Shown here: piece after piece, positions 1-9,206 of the stretch
How the letters are laid out: every line of letters starts with the position of its first letter
Numbering within the stretch: position 1 is the first letter of the stretch
Source of the DNA: Liopterus haemorrhoidalis
Taxonomy: Eukaryota; Arthropoda; Insecta; Coleoptera; Dytiscidae
DNA length: 64,000 nucleotides
Direction of reading: 5' to 3'
NCBI GenBank assembly: GCA_963971575.1
Contig: OZ020618.1
Span: forward strand, 46,018,509 to 46,082,508
The notes under the pieces: model-generated
What the model was told of the DNA's origin: nothing
Database searches by the model: none
The model's input: only the letters and a program-made list of their open reading frames with translations
Program-made: the position numbers and the translations under genes

Positions 1-1
1 G

Positions 2-1240
2 GAAGCTTGCGATGTTTGGAATATGGATGAAACGGGCATAACGACGGTCCAGGTCCCAGACAGAATAATTGCCCGCCGTGGTTTTAAACAAATTGGCAGA
101 ATGACGTCAGCAGAAAGGGGCACCCTAGTTACTCTTGCTGTGGCGGTTTCGGCTACTGGAAACAGTATCCCGCCATTTTTTATTTTTCCGCGAGTAAATT
201 TTCGGAGTCACTTTCTTCTTGATGCACCTGTAGGCAGCGCAGGTGACGCTAATCCATCAGGGTGGATGAAGGAAGATAATTTTATTAAATTTGCCAAACA
301 TTTTGTGCACCATTCAAGGCCTTCTAAAGACAGACCCTTACTTTTGCTGCTAGATAATCATGATTCCCATCTTTCTGTAGAAGCTCTGGACTATTTTAAA
401 GAAAATGGTGTCACAGTTTTATCTTTCCCTCCCCACTGCAGCCATAAACTGCAACCATTGGATCGTAGTGTCTACGGTCCATTAAAAAAATATATAAACA
501 GTTCTTGTGATAATTGGATGTCAAATCATCCTGGAAAAACCCTGACTATTTACGATATTCCTGGAATTCTTAAGATAGCGTTACCTTTAGCAACTACACC
601 TAATAATATTAGAGCAGGCTTTTTAAAAACAGGAATATCACCATTAAATGAAAATATTTTCCCGGACTCAGAATTCATGGCTGCTTATGTAACGGATAGG
701 CCAGAAGAAGAAAATGCGGAAGGAGAAAATACCGAAGGAGAAAATGCTGATAGAGAAAATGCCGAAGGAAGAAATGCAGGAGAAAATAATGCGATTCCTA
801 TTAATCGTCGTGAAAAAACACCCCCTCCATCCACATCATCATTGATTTCGCCAGAAGAAGTAAGACCTTTACAAAAAGCAGGCCCTCGACAAAACAAAAA
901 AAATCACCCTAAAAGAAGATTTACTACAATTTTAACAGACACACCGGAAAGACTGGCGTTGAAAGAAAAAAAGGAAAACAATAAGAGAAAAAAAGAAAAA
1001 CATTGTAAAAGTAAGAAGCTGAAATCAGTTAAAAGAAATTTGACTAAAAAAAGGAAAGCTGAATCTAATAATAGTTCAGAAGATTCAGAGGAAGACACTT
1101 TTTGCTTAGTTTGTCTTGATTCGTACAGTACCTCAAATGAAATGTGGGTGCAGTGTACAAAATGCACATTATGGGCCCATGAAGAATGTACTGATGGTAA
1201 TACACTGTTTTACGTTTGCGAAAACTGCACAGATGATTAA
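2..1240 (+). CDS. pogo/Tigger-like transposase with C-terminal PHD-type finger (5' partial)
   Basis: The DDE-type transposase of a Tc1/mariner-superfamily pogo element, which would cut and rejoin DNA at the element ends in the nucleus. The frame is open to the first bases of the window (E-A-C-D-V-W-N before MDETG), so the helix-turn-helix and CENP-B-like DNA-binding part lies upstream and the ATG at 23 is internal. Numbering from that Met, the visible acidic triad is D2 in MDETG, D111 in LLLDNHDSH and D147 in LQPLDRSVY, a D-35-D spacing for the last two. Residues about 230-260 hold short repeats of the type GENAEGEN, followed by a Lys/Arg-rich stretch. The last 45 residues form a Cys/His finger (CLVC, WVQCTKC, WAHEEC, YVCENC) as in PHD domains. 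The frame has no stop over 413 codons, so this is the best preserved transposase here. A poly(A) signal AATAAA lies near 1325. Confidence 0.85.
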   Translation, partial: EACDVWNMDETGITTVQVPDRIIARRGFKQIGRMTSAERGTLVTLAVAVSATGNSIPPFFIFPRVNFRSHFLLDAPVGSAGDANPSGWMKEDNFIKFAKHFVHHSRPSKDRPLLLLLDNHDSHLSVEALDYFKENGVTVLSFPPHCSHKLQPLDRSVYGPLKKYINSSCDNWMSNHPGKTLTIYDIPGILKIALPLATTPNNIRAGFLKTGISPLNENIFPDSEFMAAYVTDRPEEENAEGENTEGENADRENAEGRNAGENNAIPINRREKTPPPSTSSLISPEEVRPLQKAGPRQNKKNHPKRRFTTILTDTPERLALKEKKENNKRKKEKHCKSKKLKSVKRNLTKKRKAESNNSSEDSEEDTFCLVCLDSYSTSNEMWVQCTKCTLWAHEECTDGNTLFYVCENCTDD

Positions 1241-1352
1241 TAATATATTATTTTTATTTTTTCAATATGTGTATAAGGATCAAATATATATGTAATGTAT
1301 AATATCCATCATTTTTTCTGTGATTAATAAATTGTTTGGTAAATAATTTATA

Positions 1353-1600
1353 AGTGTCAACTAACCCCTCGGTGTGTGCCAACTAACCCCAGGAGAGGGG
1401 TTAGTTGACCCACTGAAAGTATTTTTTTTAAACCACTATCACGCTTTTCTAAAAAAATGTTTATGTGTTTTGTCAATGTGCAAGTCTAGTTACAAGACGG
1501 ATATTTTTACATATGTCGATAAATTTAACCTAGAACATGTAATAAGCGTTGTAGGAATTTTTTTCTGGAAAGTGTGCCAACTAGCCCCGGTCTCCCCTAC
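1353..1600 (+). repeat. right end of the pogo-like element: subterminal repeats and terminal inverted repeat
   Basis: GTGTGCCAACTA..CCCC motifs recur at about 1353, 1374 and 1572. The last is followed by GGTCTCCCCTAC, ending near 1600. Read on the other strand this gives GTAGGGGAGACC..GGGC..GGCAC, very close to the ends of the deleted pogo-type element at 2462-3860 (GTAGGGGAGATGTGGG). It is therefore most likely the right terminus of the element whose transposase ends at 1240. An 11-bp perfect hairpin (CAACTAACCCC, loop AGGAGA) lies at 1380-1407. The left terminus is outside the window. Confidence 0.7.
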
Positions 1601-2170
1601 TTAGATATAAATATTATTTTTCTGGAAATATTACGCACAATATTATTGTATTAACCCAGTGGTTTTCAACCGGGGTGCCTCGGCACCTTGGGGTGCTGCA
1701 ACATCAGTTTAGGGGTGCCGCGAAGTATAGTGTAAACTGTAAACTATCCTAACTAAATCTATCTAAGAATTTATATTTTTATGTATAATATTAGAAAAAA
1801 AATATTTTAAACCGAAAATAGAAAACGTACGGCCCTGTACCTCATAATCTCTTCTGAATATAAAATATGTAACTTATAAAACTATTTTTGTGGAGCATTA
1901 TCATGGCTTTAATTACGTTTTTAGTTCGAATTTCGATTTACTGAATGAATGAATTCTTTTTTTAATTTGGAAAATAAACAAGAATTTTGCATATTGCTTT
2001 CAAATAGGGTTTGGGAATACCCGGTCTTTTTAGACTCGGCAAGTCCGAGTCGAGCCTACAATTATTTTTCGGGTCCGAGTCTAATGCAAAGTAAATTTTT
2101 TGTTAAAGAAATATTTCATTTATTAAGAAAACAAAATTTAAAACTTGAATATATGAATTTTGGATACAGA

Positions 2171-2372
2171 TAAAACATGATATCCGCAAATCGCAAAAAA
2201 GATCTAGTAATTTTACTACAGTTTTCTACCTCATACTTATGTGAATTAGTGCTTACTTCTATAAAAAGTAATAAAAGAAAAAGATTACAATCGATTGAGG
2301 AAGAAATGAGAGTTTGTCTTACCAATATTTCACCTATATTGAAAAAAATTGTGCATCTCATCAGGCTCAAAT
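2171..2372 (+). pseudogene. hAT transposase C-terminal dimerisation region (remnant)
   Basis: The translation contains LLQFSTSYLCELVLTSIKSN, then KRLQSIEEEMRVCLTNISP and ILKKIVH. This is the usual C-terminal pattern of ZBED-type hAT transposases, in which an 'F.TTYLCE..FS.L..IK' helix pair makes the dimer interface. No RNase H-like catalytic core remains upstream. The frame runs on into the inserted pogo-type element at 2462. The segment is what is left of the gene of the hAT element that contains it. The assignment rests on motif memory, not alignment. Confidence 0.7.
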
Positions 2373-2461
2373 ATCTCATTAATCTATTATCTTTTATTTT
2401 TTTGTTTTTTTATATATTCAGGTATGTAATTCTTTATTTTGTAATAAACAAAAATATAGTA

Positions 2462-3860
2462 GTTAGGGGAGATGTGGGCACGGTGGCACAATTGGTACAG
2501 TGGAACATTTGAAATATATTTGAAATATAGAATATTTTCCTGTCTGTTTGGGTATATATAGGCCCCTCTGGTACTGAGAAATGATACTATCCACATTTTG
2601 AGTCAATAAATTTAACTCCCGCCATTTATGATGAAAATGTTGATTTGAGGTTGACAAACTAAAGTTTATCGTAACAAAAAAAAATATATTTAAACGAGAC
2701 ACAAAAAAGTAAATTAGTAAGAAATTTTGTATTACATGTTGTAAATTGGTCATTTGTCTACAGTGTAAAGCAATTACTAATGCTCTAAACTATATCATTT
2801 ATTATATTTGATAAAATGTTCGTGAAAATAGGGTTAGGCTAACAGTGGCACACGTGTTATGTGGATACAGTACAGTGAGCCACTGTACCCACGTACGTGG
2901 GTACGAGTTAGAAGAACAATTCCAAGCTGCGCAAAATAAAAAAGATCAGAAAATTAAAAGATATTCTTGTAAGTTCATACACATCTGATACTGATGTCAA
3001 TATTGATGAGAATTCAAACTCAGATGATAATGACTCTGAATATGATACAGATTCGAGAGGTTACGTAAACAAGGATATTAAAGTAAGGCAATATGCCTTA
3101 ATATTTGAAGGATACGGAAAGAATAAAATGAAGAGCCACTCTATAGGGGAAATCATAGAAATAACGACTGACAATATTGTTGTAACATATCTCCAATGGC
3201 TGACTCTACTCTTTAGATGTATTAAACTAAATAAATATTACACATTTAAAAAATCAGAGCTGATAAAAGTTTTACCATCTCCTGCTCCGTCTGGTAGCAC
3301 AAAACACCGTACAGACGTTTTGATTTTTACAGTAAATTTAATGAAATATAATTAACAATAAAATAAAAACTATCAAAACTTACTGCTTCCAAGGAACCAA
3401 AGTTTATTTTTTTTATATTAATAATAAATTTACATTTATATATTTATATACATTATTTAAACTTAGTAGTTTGTTCCAAAAAATTTGATTTTTTTACAAT
3501 ATTTTTAATTTTTCAGTACCTTTCAGATGATTTATTTTTAAAGACATTGAATTGAAGTTTCAATAAAAATTATTGATACATGTACAGATTTTTTAGATAC
3601 CTATTATATTTACTGTTCTACTGTATCCTTAATGCTGTTTCACTGTACCCTCACGTATAGGTACAGTGGCACAATTGCAGAGGTCAACAAAAATATTAAT
3701 TATAAATGGCACGTGATAAGGACATTAATTTTTAATAGGTTATTTAAACAACGACCTAATAAGTATTAAGTAGCGAAAAGATTTATTTAAAAAATTCAAA
3801 ATTGAAGATGTTATGCACAGAAAACCAAAATGTGTGCCACCGTCCCCACATCTCCCCTAC
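2462..3860 (+). mobile_element. pogo-type deletion derivative nested in the hAT element
   Basis: The ends are inverted copies: GTTAGGGGAGATGTGGGCAC on the left and, on the opposite strand, GTAGGGGAGATGTGGGGACG on the right, both continuing into GGTGGCACA. TA dinucleotides flank both ends (2460-2461 and 3861-3862), the target duplication of Tc1/mariner/pogo elements. The 1.4 kb interior keeps only the C-terminal part of a transposase. Additional copies of the end motif occur inside, such as GTACAGTGGCACAATTG near 3661. Confidence 0.85.
2919..3355 (+). pseudogene. pogo transposase C-terminal domain remnant
   Basis: One open frame gives a Lys/Arg-rich stretch (KLRKIKKIRKLKDIL), an acidic linker (DENSNSDDNDSEYDTDS) and then a beta-rich tail with YALIFEGYGKNKMKSHSIGE, YTFKKSELIKVLPSPAP and LIFTV. 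Many insect pogo/Tigger transposases end in such a small domain, with patterns like 'VKYEGKK..KHYVG.I' and 'F.FPEKEDI..V'. No catalytic aspartates are present, so the fragment has no transposase activity of its own. The region upstream (2500-2900) shows no coding similarity that I can recognise. Confidence 0.6.
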
Positions 3861-4036
3861 TAATTATTTGATTTAGTTTTATTATTTTTATAGCATCTAG
3901 GTATAATGAAAGAGTTAAGTAAAATAACGAAATATACATGTCTAAAGTGAAATAAAAAAGTTGGGGTGCCGCAAAAAAAATCTTTCTACTTAAGAGTGCC
4001 GCTAGAAGAAAAAGGTTGAAAAACAATGTATTAACC

Positions 4037-4358
4037 GTTTAAGTAACAAGCGCTTTTCTTCAATACGTGCTATACGCGCCTTTATCTATGTTTATTGGGG
4101 GCAATAAAACATAGTAATTCTGGATGTGTTATCCTTAGTAGCGTATCATTACAGGGCGGAACGTATAATACGAGTATTGTGGTTGTTTTGATGTCTTGAA
4201 TTAAACATTGTTATTTCTGTCACTATTAAATAATATATTAATAAATATATTTTGCTAAGACGGTGGTAGCAGAAATATTATAGTGTTAAGTAATTTCTAT
4301 ATATTTTGAATTATTTTTCTTCTCGATATTCACATTTAATAGTCTACTATACGCCTAT
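4037..4358. other. no gene seen
   Basis: AT-rich sequence between the hAT element and the palindromic MITE. I see no open frame, splice-bounded exon or repeat end here. Confidence 0.5.
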
Positions 4359-4535
4359 AGGTTTGTTTCAACAGAGTCCAGAATCAGAACGGAATGACCT
4401 AGCGCTTGCGCACTTACAAAAAAGCGTTTAAAAAGAACTCAGAAGGTAACTCAAAAGTTCTGTAGAAGCGCTTTTTTGTAAGTGCACAAACGCTAGGTGA
4501 TTCCGTTCCGATTCTGAACTCTGTTGAAACAAATC
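4359..4535. repeat. palindromic MITE with about 70-bp arms
   Basis: The left arm begins GTTTGTTTCAACAGAGTCC and the right arm ends in the reverse complement (CTCTGTTGAAACAAAT). The arms stay paired through GGAAC..GAAT..ACCTAGCG and CACTTACAAAAAAGCG and are separated by about 38 bp. A half copy matching only the right arm is at 16428-16478. No coding capacity. Target duplication unclear. Confidence 0.75.
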
Positions 4536-4790
4536 TTATGAATAGACGTAATATTTGAAGTATCCTTGGAATATTCTCCCTTGCGGCGAAAGTTGACCAG
4601 TGCGGTCAACTTTCGCAGTTCAGACAGTATCGATTACTTTCTTTTGATACTAATATTTTAGTATTCTATATTTTTTATTTTGATATTTTGTTGCTTTCGA
4701 TATTTTTATAACTGTAACTATAACTGAAAATTTTCTCCGGGGGGGTATTTTTGTCACCCGGGGAACCCCCCCCCCAAGGTTGTCACGTAA
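4536..4790. repeat. dispersed repeat shared with 16478-17900
   Basis: The segment from about 4492 (CGCTAGGTGATTCCG) through ATATTTGAAGTATCCTTGGA, GTTCAGACAGTAT, TTGATACTAATATTTTAG and AACTGTAACTATAACTGAAA to the G/C runs near 4740-4775 is repeated at 16428-17900. There it is split by a foldback element. A 13-bp perfect hairpin lies inside this copy only. Confidence 0.75.
4586..4616. repeat. perfect hairpin, 13-bp stem
   Basis: GCGAAAGTTGACC, a 5-nt loop (AGTGC), then GGTCAACTTTCGC. The related copy near 16517-16540 lacks it (it reads ACGCACCTGTCAAATTTCGC), so the palindrome was gained in one copy or lost from the other. No function is evident. Confidence 0.8.
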
Positions 4791-5200
4791 TCAGACCAAT
4801 TCTAACCAATCAGAGAGTGAGAGGGAGTACGTCACACGTATGCGAAGTTCAAACTAGCATACAGAATTAATATAGATGTTGCACGTTTTTAAATATTTTT
4901 ATTGACTATTTTCATAATAGGTATTTATTTCATGACTAATGAATAAATTATAAATAAAAACCTAATGAAATTTTTTACTGATAACCTGATTATATAAAAT
5001 TTAAGATGATGTGTATTTGTATTATAGTTAATAATATAGTTAATAAATAACAATAAAATCGAATAAAAATATAATTTTAGATATATTTAAATAAAAATAG
5101 AAAAACTGTAATTGCTATAATATAGTAATTAATAAAATTGGAGGTAATATCTGTTTTTAAAAACGGTTGGACGTATTTTAACGAAATTTGGTACAATATA

Positions 5201-6116
5201 CAAGGTGTCTCAAAAGAAATTTTATATTTATTTAGCTTACTGCGTGAACGCAACGTATCCGAGAGGCGCGGGGGTTATGTCAATCGGTAGCCTGGCTCTT
5301 GGGAATTTAGTCGCTATGGAGCGTTTCTCGGGAGCAGACCGCGCGTTATGCGTGCGAGAGTTTTACAAAAACGGTGATTCGGCGACTGTAGCGCGTAGAA
5401 AATTCTGCAGTATTCGAGGTTTTCGCCACTTAAATGATGCGCCAAGCATTCCTTTCATTCGAAATTGGGTTAAAAAGTTTGAAGAGACTGGTACAACGCT
5501 GGATAAATCAAAATCCGGGCGACCTAGGTCATCAAGAACGGTAGAAAACGTGGAGAATGTTAATCAGTCTGTTCGTGACGACCCGAACCTTTCAATTCGG
5601 AAGCGCGCAAGTGCTTTAAATGTGCATAGATCATCATTACATCACATTATGCACAAAGACCTAAAGCTGCACCCCTACAAAATTCAATTGGTGCAAGAAT
5701 TAAAGCCCCAAGATGCCAGTCAGAGGCTTAATTCTCAGGCAAATTGATCTCCAGGAGAGGTGACATAAATTGGCCTCCACGCAGTCCAGATTTAACCACT
5801 ATGGACTTTTTCCTATGGGGTTATCTTAAATATAAAGTTTACGCCAATAAACCGACTTCACTGGCGCATTTGAAAGAAAATATCCGTCACGAAATGGCAG
5901 CCATCCCTGAGTCCACCTGCCGAGACGTTATAAGTAATTTTACTGTTCGATTAAATGAGTGCCGAGAACGCGAGGGTCTACATTTAGACGATATTATTTT
6001 TAAGAAATAAATCCCCAAAAAGTGTATTTTAATAATTAATAAACATTTTTTCTATATACGGCTTACTTTTTTTTTAATCGATCCACTAAATATAAAATTT
6101 CTTTTGAGACACCTTG
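5201..6116 (+). mobile_element. DD41D-type mariner, internally deleted (916 bp)
   Basis: Inverted ends CAAGGTGTCTCAAAAGAAAT and its complement at 6097-6116, flanked by TA at 5199-5200 and 6117-6118. It is the same family as the 1309-bp copy at 24226-25534 and lacks 393 bp of it. The deletion joins the sequence after 'QDASQRLN' to that encoding 'QAN..ISRRGDINWPPRSPD', at a short T-rich overlap (AATT/TTCTC). Confidence 0.92.
5205..6010 (+). pseudogene. DD41D mariner transposase, internally deleted
   Basis: The first frame (5205-5747) holds the N-terminal region. Residues about 45-150 contain FSGADRALCVREFYKNGDSA, the helix-turn-helix domains, KSGRPR and LSIRKRASALNVHRSSLHHI. After the deletion the second frame (5744-6010) resumes at SRRGDINWPPRSPDLTTMDFF, which keeps the third catalytic Asp (TMD), and runs to the C-terminal HLDDIIFKK. 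The first two catalytic aspartates (expected in 'LFSDEAHF' and 'QQDGATSH') are in the deleted part, so no functional enzyme can be made. It could still be mobilised by a full transposase because both ends are intact. Confidence 0.88.
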
Positions 6117-6118
6117 TA

Positions 6119-6913
6119 GTAGAACCAGGATTCAAATATAGGCATGGCATCTCAAAATTGTTTTTCTTAGGGGGTGTTTCTGGGATAAAAATGGTACTAA
6201 AAAACTTAAAATATTTCCTTTATAAACAGCACTATCTTAACAGAAAAAACTATACAATAAATTTTTTTTATAAGAAAACAAGTCTTATTTGATCTATGCA
6301 TTTTTTCAATTTGATGAATATAAGGATAGTAACGGGACACACACCCTAAAACTAAAATATTGAAATATTTCACTTATTATTCTCTTCACATTAAATATGA
6401 ATGTAAGAAAATTTATTTAGAACAAAGAAACATTCCTTTCGAAGAAAAAAGAAATTAAAACAAGTAGAAAATCGAAAAATTAAACGATATTTTTATATTT
6501 ATAGCCAAAAATCAAATTTCACGTGTATGTAACATATACGATAAACAAAGACTGACGTCCAGTTAGCATACGGATGACGCGTAGCCTGTCTATATACCCC
6601 CACCACTACAAGTTACGAGACTACCTTATACTTTAATAATTATGCATTTAAGGGACATTATGACACTTAAAGTGCAGTTATAATAGTTTTCTAATTTTTG
6701 TGCTTTGGTTACTTTCAGCAAAAAGCCGTCCAAATGTTGTTATTGACTGAATGTTAATTACAAACTAATACACTATGTTACAATTAATAATTTATGCAAT
6801 TTAAGAATATTACATTTTGACGACTAGGATTAAAATTATTTATACCTAAAAACGGCGATAAACCTAATGTTGTGCAATATGGAACAATAGGTAATATAAA
6901 ATAATATTATGAA
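6119..6913. other. no gene seen
   Basis: AT-rich sequence. An open frame of 62 codons at 6104 begins inside the mariner terminal repeat and resembles nothing I know. No element ends are recognised. Confidence 0.4.
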
Positions 6914-7150
6914 AGCGACACAGCATATAAATTATTAAGAGATTTGCGTAATCCCTTAAAATCTAAAGATAAAAACTACGAACAACTATGTAAAATATTG
7001 AATCGACTAACACAAGTTTAAGTTTTTAAACAGAGAATAGAATTTTATAACATAAGAAATGAAAATTAAGATAATATTAAGGAATGGTTCGTAAAAATTA
7101 AAAACAAATCAATACATTTTAAATTTGGTGCTGTGTTAGACGAAATATAA
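6914..7150 (+). pseudogene. Ty3/gypsy-like gag fragment
   Basis: A single reading frame interrupted by two stops reads DTAYKLLRDLRNPLKSKDKN, YEQLCKILNRLTQV, stop, VFKQRIEFYNIRNEN, stop, DNIKEWFVKIKNKSIHFKFG, AVLDEI. This matches the retrotransposon gag pattern in insects, with a 'L..L..P..P....Y..L...L' segment, then 'R..F....Q....V.EW...I' and 'C.FG..LDE'. Gag would form the capsid of an LTR retrotransposon particle. No LTR, protease or polymerase is seen nearby, so this is an isolated fossil. Confidence 0.65.
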
Positions 7151-7218
7151 TATATATTTTAAAGTTTTTTTTGTTTTTAGGGTTTTGTAGGTATGACCAA
7201 AAAACCCTTATACCGTCA

Positions 7219-7225
7219 TTTTGTC

Positions 7226-7271
<46 letters not shown>

Positions 7272-7272
7272 T
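7219..7272 (+). repeat. (GTCT)n microsatellite
   Basis: About 12 perfect GTCT units. The same position in the copy at 13750 has only three, and the reverse copy shows a short GACA tract plus an inverted repeat of the flanking sequence, so the tract expands and contracts within this repeat family. Confidence 0.9.
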
Positions 7273-7751
7273 CGGTAAAAATTGTAGCCAAACGGCTAAA
7301 CCTAGAGAGTTGAAATTTGGCATGCTTATACAACTCTTTGACCCGCACATAGGAAAAATACTAAAACATCTAAAAAACATACCCCCCTAAAAATATAAAC
7401 AAATATGTGCTCATCGAAAACAAAAATATTTTTTTTAAATTCTGAGTAGGGTATCAAAGGAAAGCCCTTAGTACGTGGATTAACAATCAAATATTTATTT
7501 TTGCAAAATAAATTATTTTGATGTGATTTTGGCCAAAACTGTGCAAAAAAAATTTTGTCCCACACCCTGTAGCCCAGATGGTTTAAACTAAAAATCTAAA
7601 AAAAATTCTAAGTAATGTATATTGGTGTGTGAACCGAAATAGTACAACAGGAATTTTTGATCAGATTATGTTTTCGGAAAATAACGCATTTTTTGTGGTT
7701 TTTGGTTCACAAAGTACAAAAGTTATACCAATGTAAGACACTCACATGCAA

Positions 7752-7823
7752 GGCGTGCGATAGCTTAATGGGTTAGAGCACTGGTGTCGTAAACGGAAGG
7801 GTTTCGAGTTCGAGTACGGAGTG
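7752..7823 (+). other. tRNA-Thr-like segment inside repeat family A
   Basis: An A-box-like TAGCTTAATGGGTTAGAGCA, an anticodon-arm-like GTGTCGTAAAC (CGT, Thr) and a B-box-like GTTTCGAGTTCGAGT occur in tRNA order and spacing. The stems pair poorly, so this is not a functional tRNA gene. It is probably a decayed tRNA or a tRNA-derived RNA polymerase III promoter captured by the repeat. The reverse copy has the equivalent at 26617-26697. Confidence 0.55.
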
Positions 7824-8112
7824 AATTTTATTTTTTCTGTTTTTTTTTTTGCATTTTTATTATGTTGAAATTATTTTCTCAAAATTCTAGTTATATTTTG
7901 ACAAATGTTGTATTTTATTTTTAAGAGCGTAAATTTAATAACCAGTCTTATTATATGATTAACAGACGATAAATTATTTTAAAAATATCGTTCATTTTGC
8001 CGTGATTACTACAAAGTAAAATTTGTCCTACACACTCAGCATACCGCCTTCACTTATTATATACCTGCGAAACCCTGAAATGTGTGAATATTCACACTTC
8101 ACATCAATTTTT

Positions 8113-8543
8113 TTTTGTTTTTGTATAATTGCAAATATCATTCAAATCCAGACCTGACAACACTGCGCGCTATATCTTGTCACACAAGAGCATAACGCAT
8201 ACAGAGATATTGTTTATATTGCGACTATATGAAAAATTAACAGATTCTCTACTAGAAATGATAACCCACCAACCGGCCAGTTATTTATTTACTTTCCTAG
8301 TCGATATTTGCAAAATAAATTTACGTACCTCTTCTCTAACCATAACAAAATGTATCCAGCTATATACAAATATATTTTTTTAGCTAAGATATTAATCGAA
8401 AATCTTACAGTTATATATTTACAATTTTTAGTGCGACATCTGATGATGCTTCTTTGTTAGAAAAATTGATATAAGTAGCTGCAGAGTTGTTTCTGAGAGC
8501 CGAAGCGCTGCGTTAACATCCATTCGATTTCTCTGTTTTGTTT
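8113..8543. other. no gene seen
   Basis: AT-rich. An 84-codon open frame at 8129 has no recognisable motifs. The region near 8430-8543 may be the 3' flank of the hAT relic that follows. Confidence 0.4.
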
Positions 8544-8906
8544 TTATAATTGACATGGCTGAAAAAATATTTTCGCACAATTAGGAAGTCGAAAAATGAG
8601 TAATAATTTGATAGCTTTATAACTCAAAGAAGGATATTCTTTTCCTAGCGATTTCCAAAATTGAGACAATGATTGCATTTTGTGTCTGGACAACAGAGTG
8701 ACATCACAAGACAACTTGATCAGCTTTTCTTTTTCCCGAGGGTCAAGTGCACATGACTTTATATCTTCCAAGTATGGATTATTAATCCAGAGGTTACCTT
8801 TTCGAGGATCCTCATTTTCAGGGAAATAATTATTAAAATTTTCAGCTAATGCTCTTAAAACTTGACTTATTGTTGAATACGACTTTCTGGTTGACATCAG
8901 CAGCAA
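8544..8906 (-). pseudogene. hAT (ZBED-type) transposase C-terminal fragment
   Basis: The 120-codon frame contains FNNYFPENEDPRKGNLWINN, LIKLSCDVTLL, LSQFWKSLGKEYPSLSYKAI and LLLIF. These match the conserved order in ZBED5/FAM200-like hAT transposases ('YFP..D.....W..NPF', 'LI.LS.D..L', 'FW.....EYP.LS..A...LL.F'). The final dimerisation motif is degraded (RLPNCAKIFF where F.TTYLCE..FS is usual). No catalytic region is present, so it is inactive. Confidence 0.75.
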
Positions 8907-9206
8907 TCAAAAATTCTTCCAAAAGTGGAAACATTTCTATATTCTTCCTCTTATAAACGACTATTCCAAAGAGCTAGCTTCTTCAGAAATATGCAAAATA
9001 GACGCGAGAGGCGTTGTATTGAGGCTAGTAAATATTAAATAAATCATGGTTCGGAGAAAAGTTAACTTCTGAGTCGTCTAAAAAAATGTGCTATATACTC
9101 GTGAATAGAAGTATGTATCTACATGATTCGGTCGAAATATTTCGCGGACCGGCAGGAATTTTCTGCGGACCGGCACCGGGCCGCGGACCACGGGTTGAAG
9201 ACACTG
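8544..9206 (-). mobile_element. hAT relic with 5' terminus
   Basis: Read on the minus strand the element starts CAGTGTCTTCAACCCGTGG, then repeated TCCGCGG/CCGGTCCGC motifs (9206 down to about 9130), typical of hAT ends. The transposase remnant follows. A second copy of the family is at 47030-48550. The 3' terminus cannot be identified. The site TATATACTCGTG at about 9100 is the uninterrupted version of the site where a Tc1-like element sits in the second copy. Confidence 0.75.

Larger units (their letters stand above)
1657..4028 (+). mobile_element. hAT element with perfect 8-bp target duplication, carrying a nested pogo-type insertion
   Basis: The left end is CAGTGGTTTTCAACC and the right end, read on the opposite strand, is CATTGTTTTTCAACC. 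Both are followed inward by the 'ggggtgccgc' stretches common in hAT ends (about 1673-1725 and 3963-4005). The 8 bp before the element (1649-1656) and after it (4029-4036) are both TATTAACC, the target duplication length of hAT transposition. Inside are a hAT transposase C-terminal remnant (2171-2372) and a pogo-type element (2462-3860). Without the insertion the hAT copy would be about 1.0 kb, so most of its transposase gene was already deleted. Confidence 0.9.
7179..8112 (+). repeat. dispersed repeat family A, copy 1 (about 0.9 kb, inverted ends)
   Basis: Begins AGGGTTTTGTAGGTATGACC and ends with the near-inverse ATACCTGCGAAACCCT (8061-8076), followed by a shared tail TTCACACTTCACATCAAT. 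Other copies are at 13750-14205 (shorter), 26187-27252 (reverse) and a tail fragment at 35920-35962. It contains a (GTCT)n tract and, in the two long copies, a tRNA-like segment. It has no transposase. It looks like a non-autonomous DNA element, but no target duplication is clear. Confidence 0.7.

Noticed and set aside
7219..7272. CRISPR-like short repeats
   Set aside because: A simple GTCT microsatellite without spacers. Nothing in the window has repeat-spacer structure and the sequence is clearly eukaryotic.
7752..7823. Functional tRNA-Thr gene
   Set aside because: Acceptor and anticodon stems do not pair properly, and the segment sits in a repeat family present in several copies.
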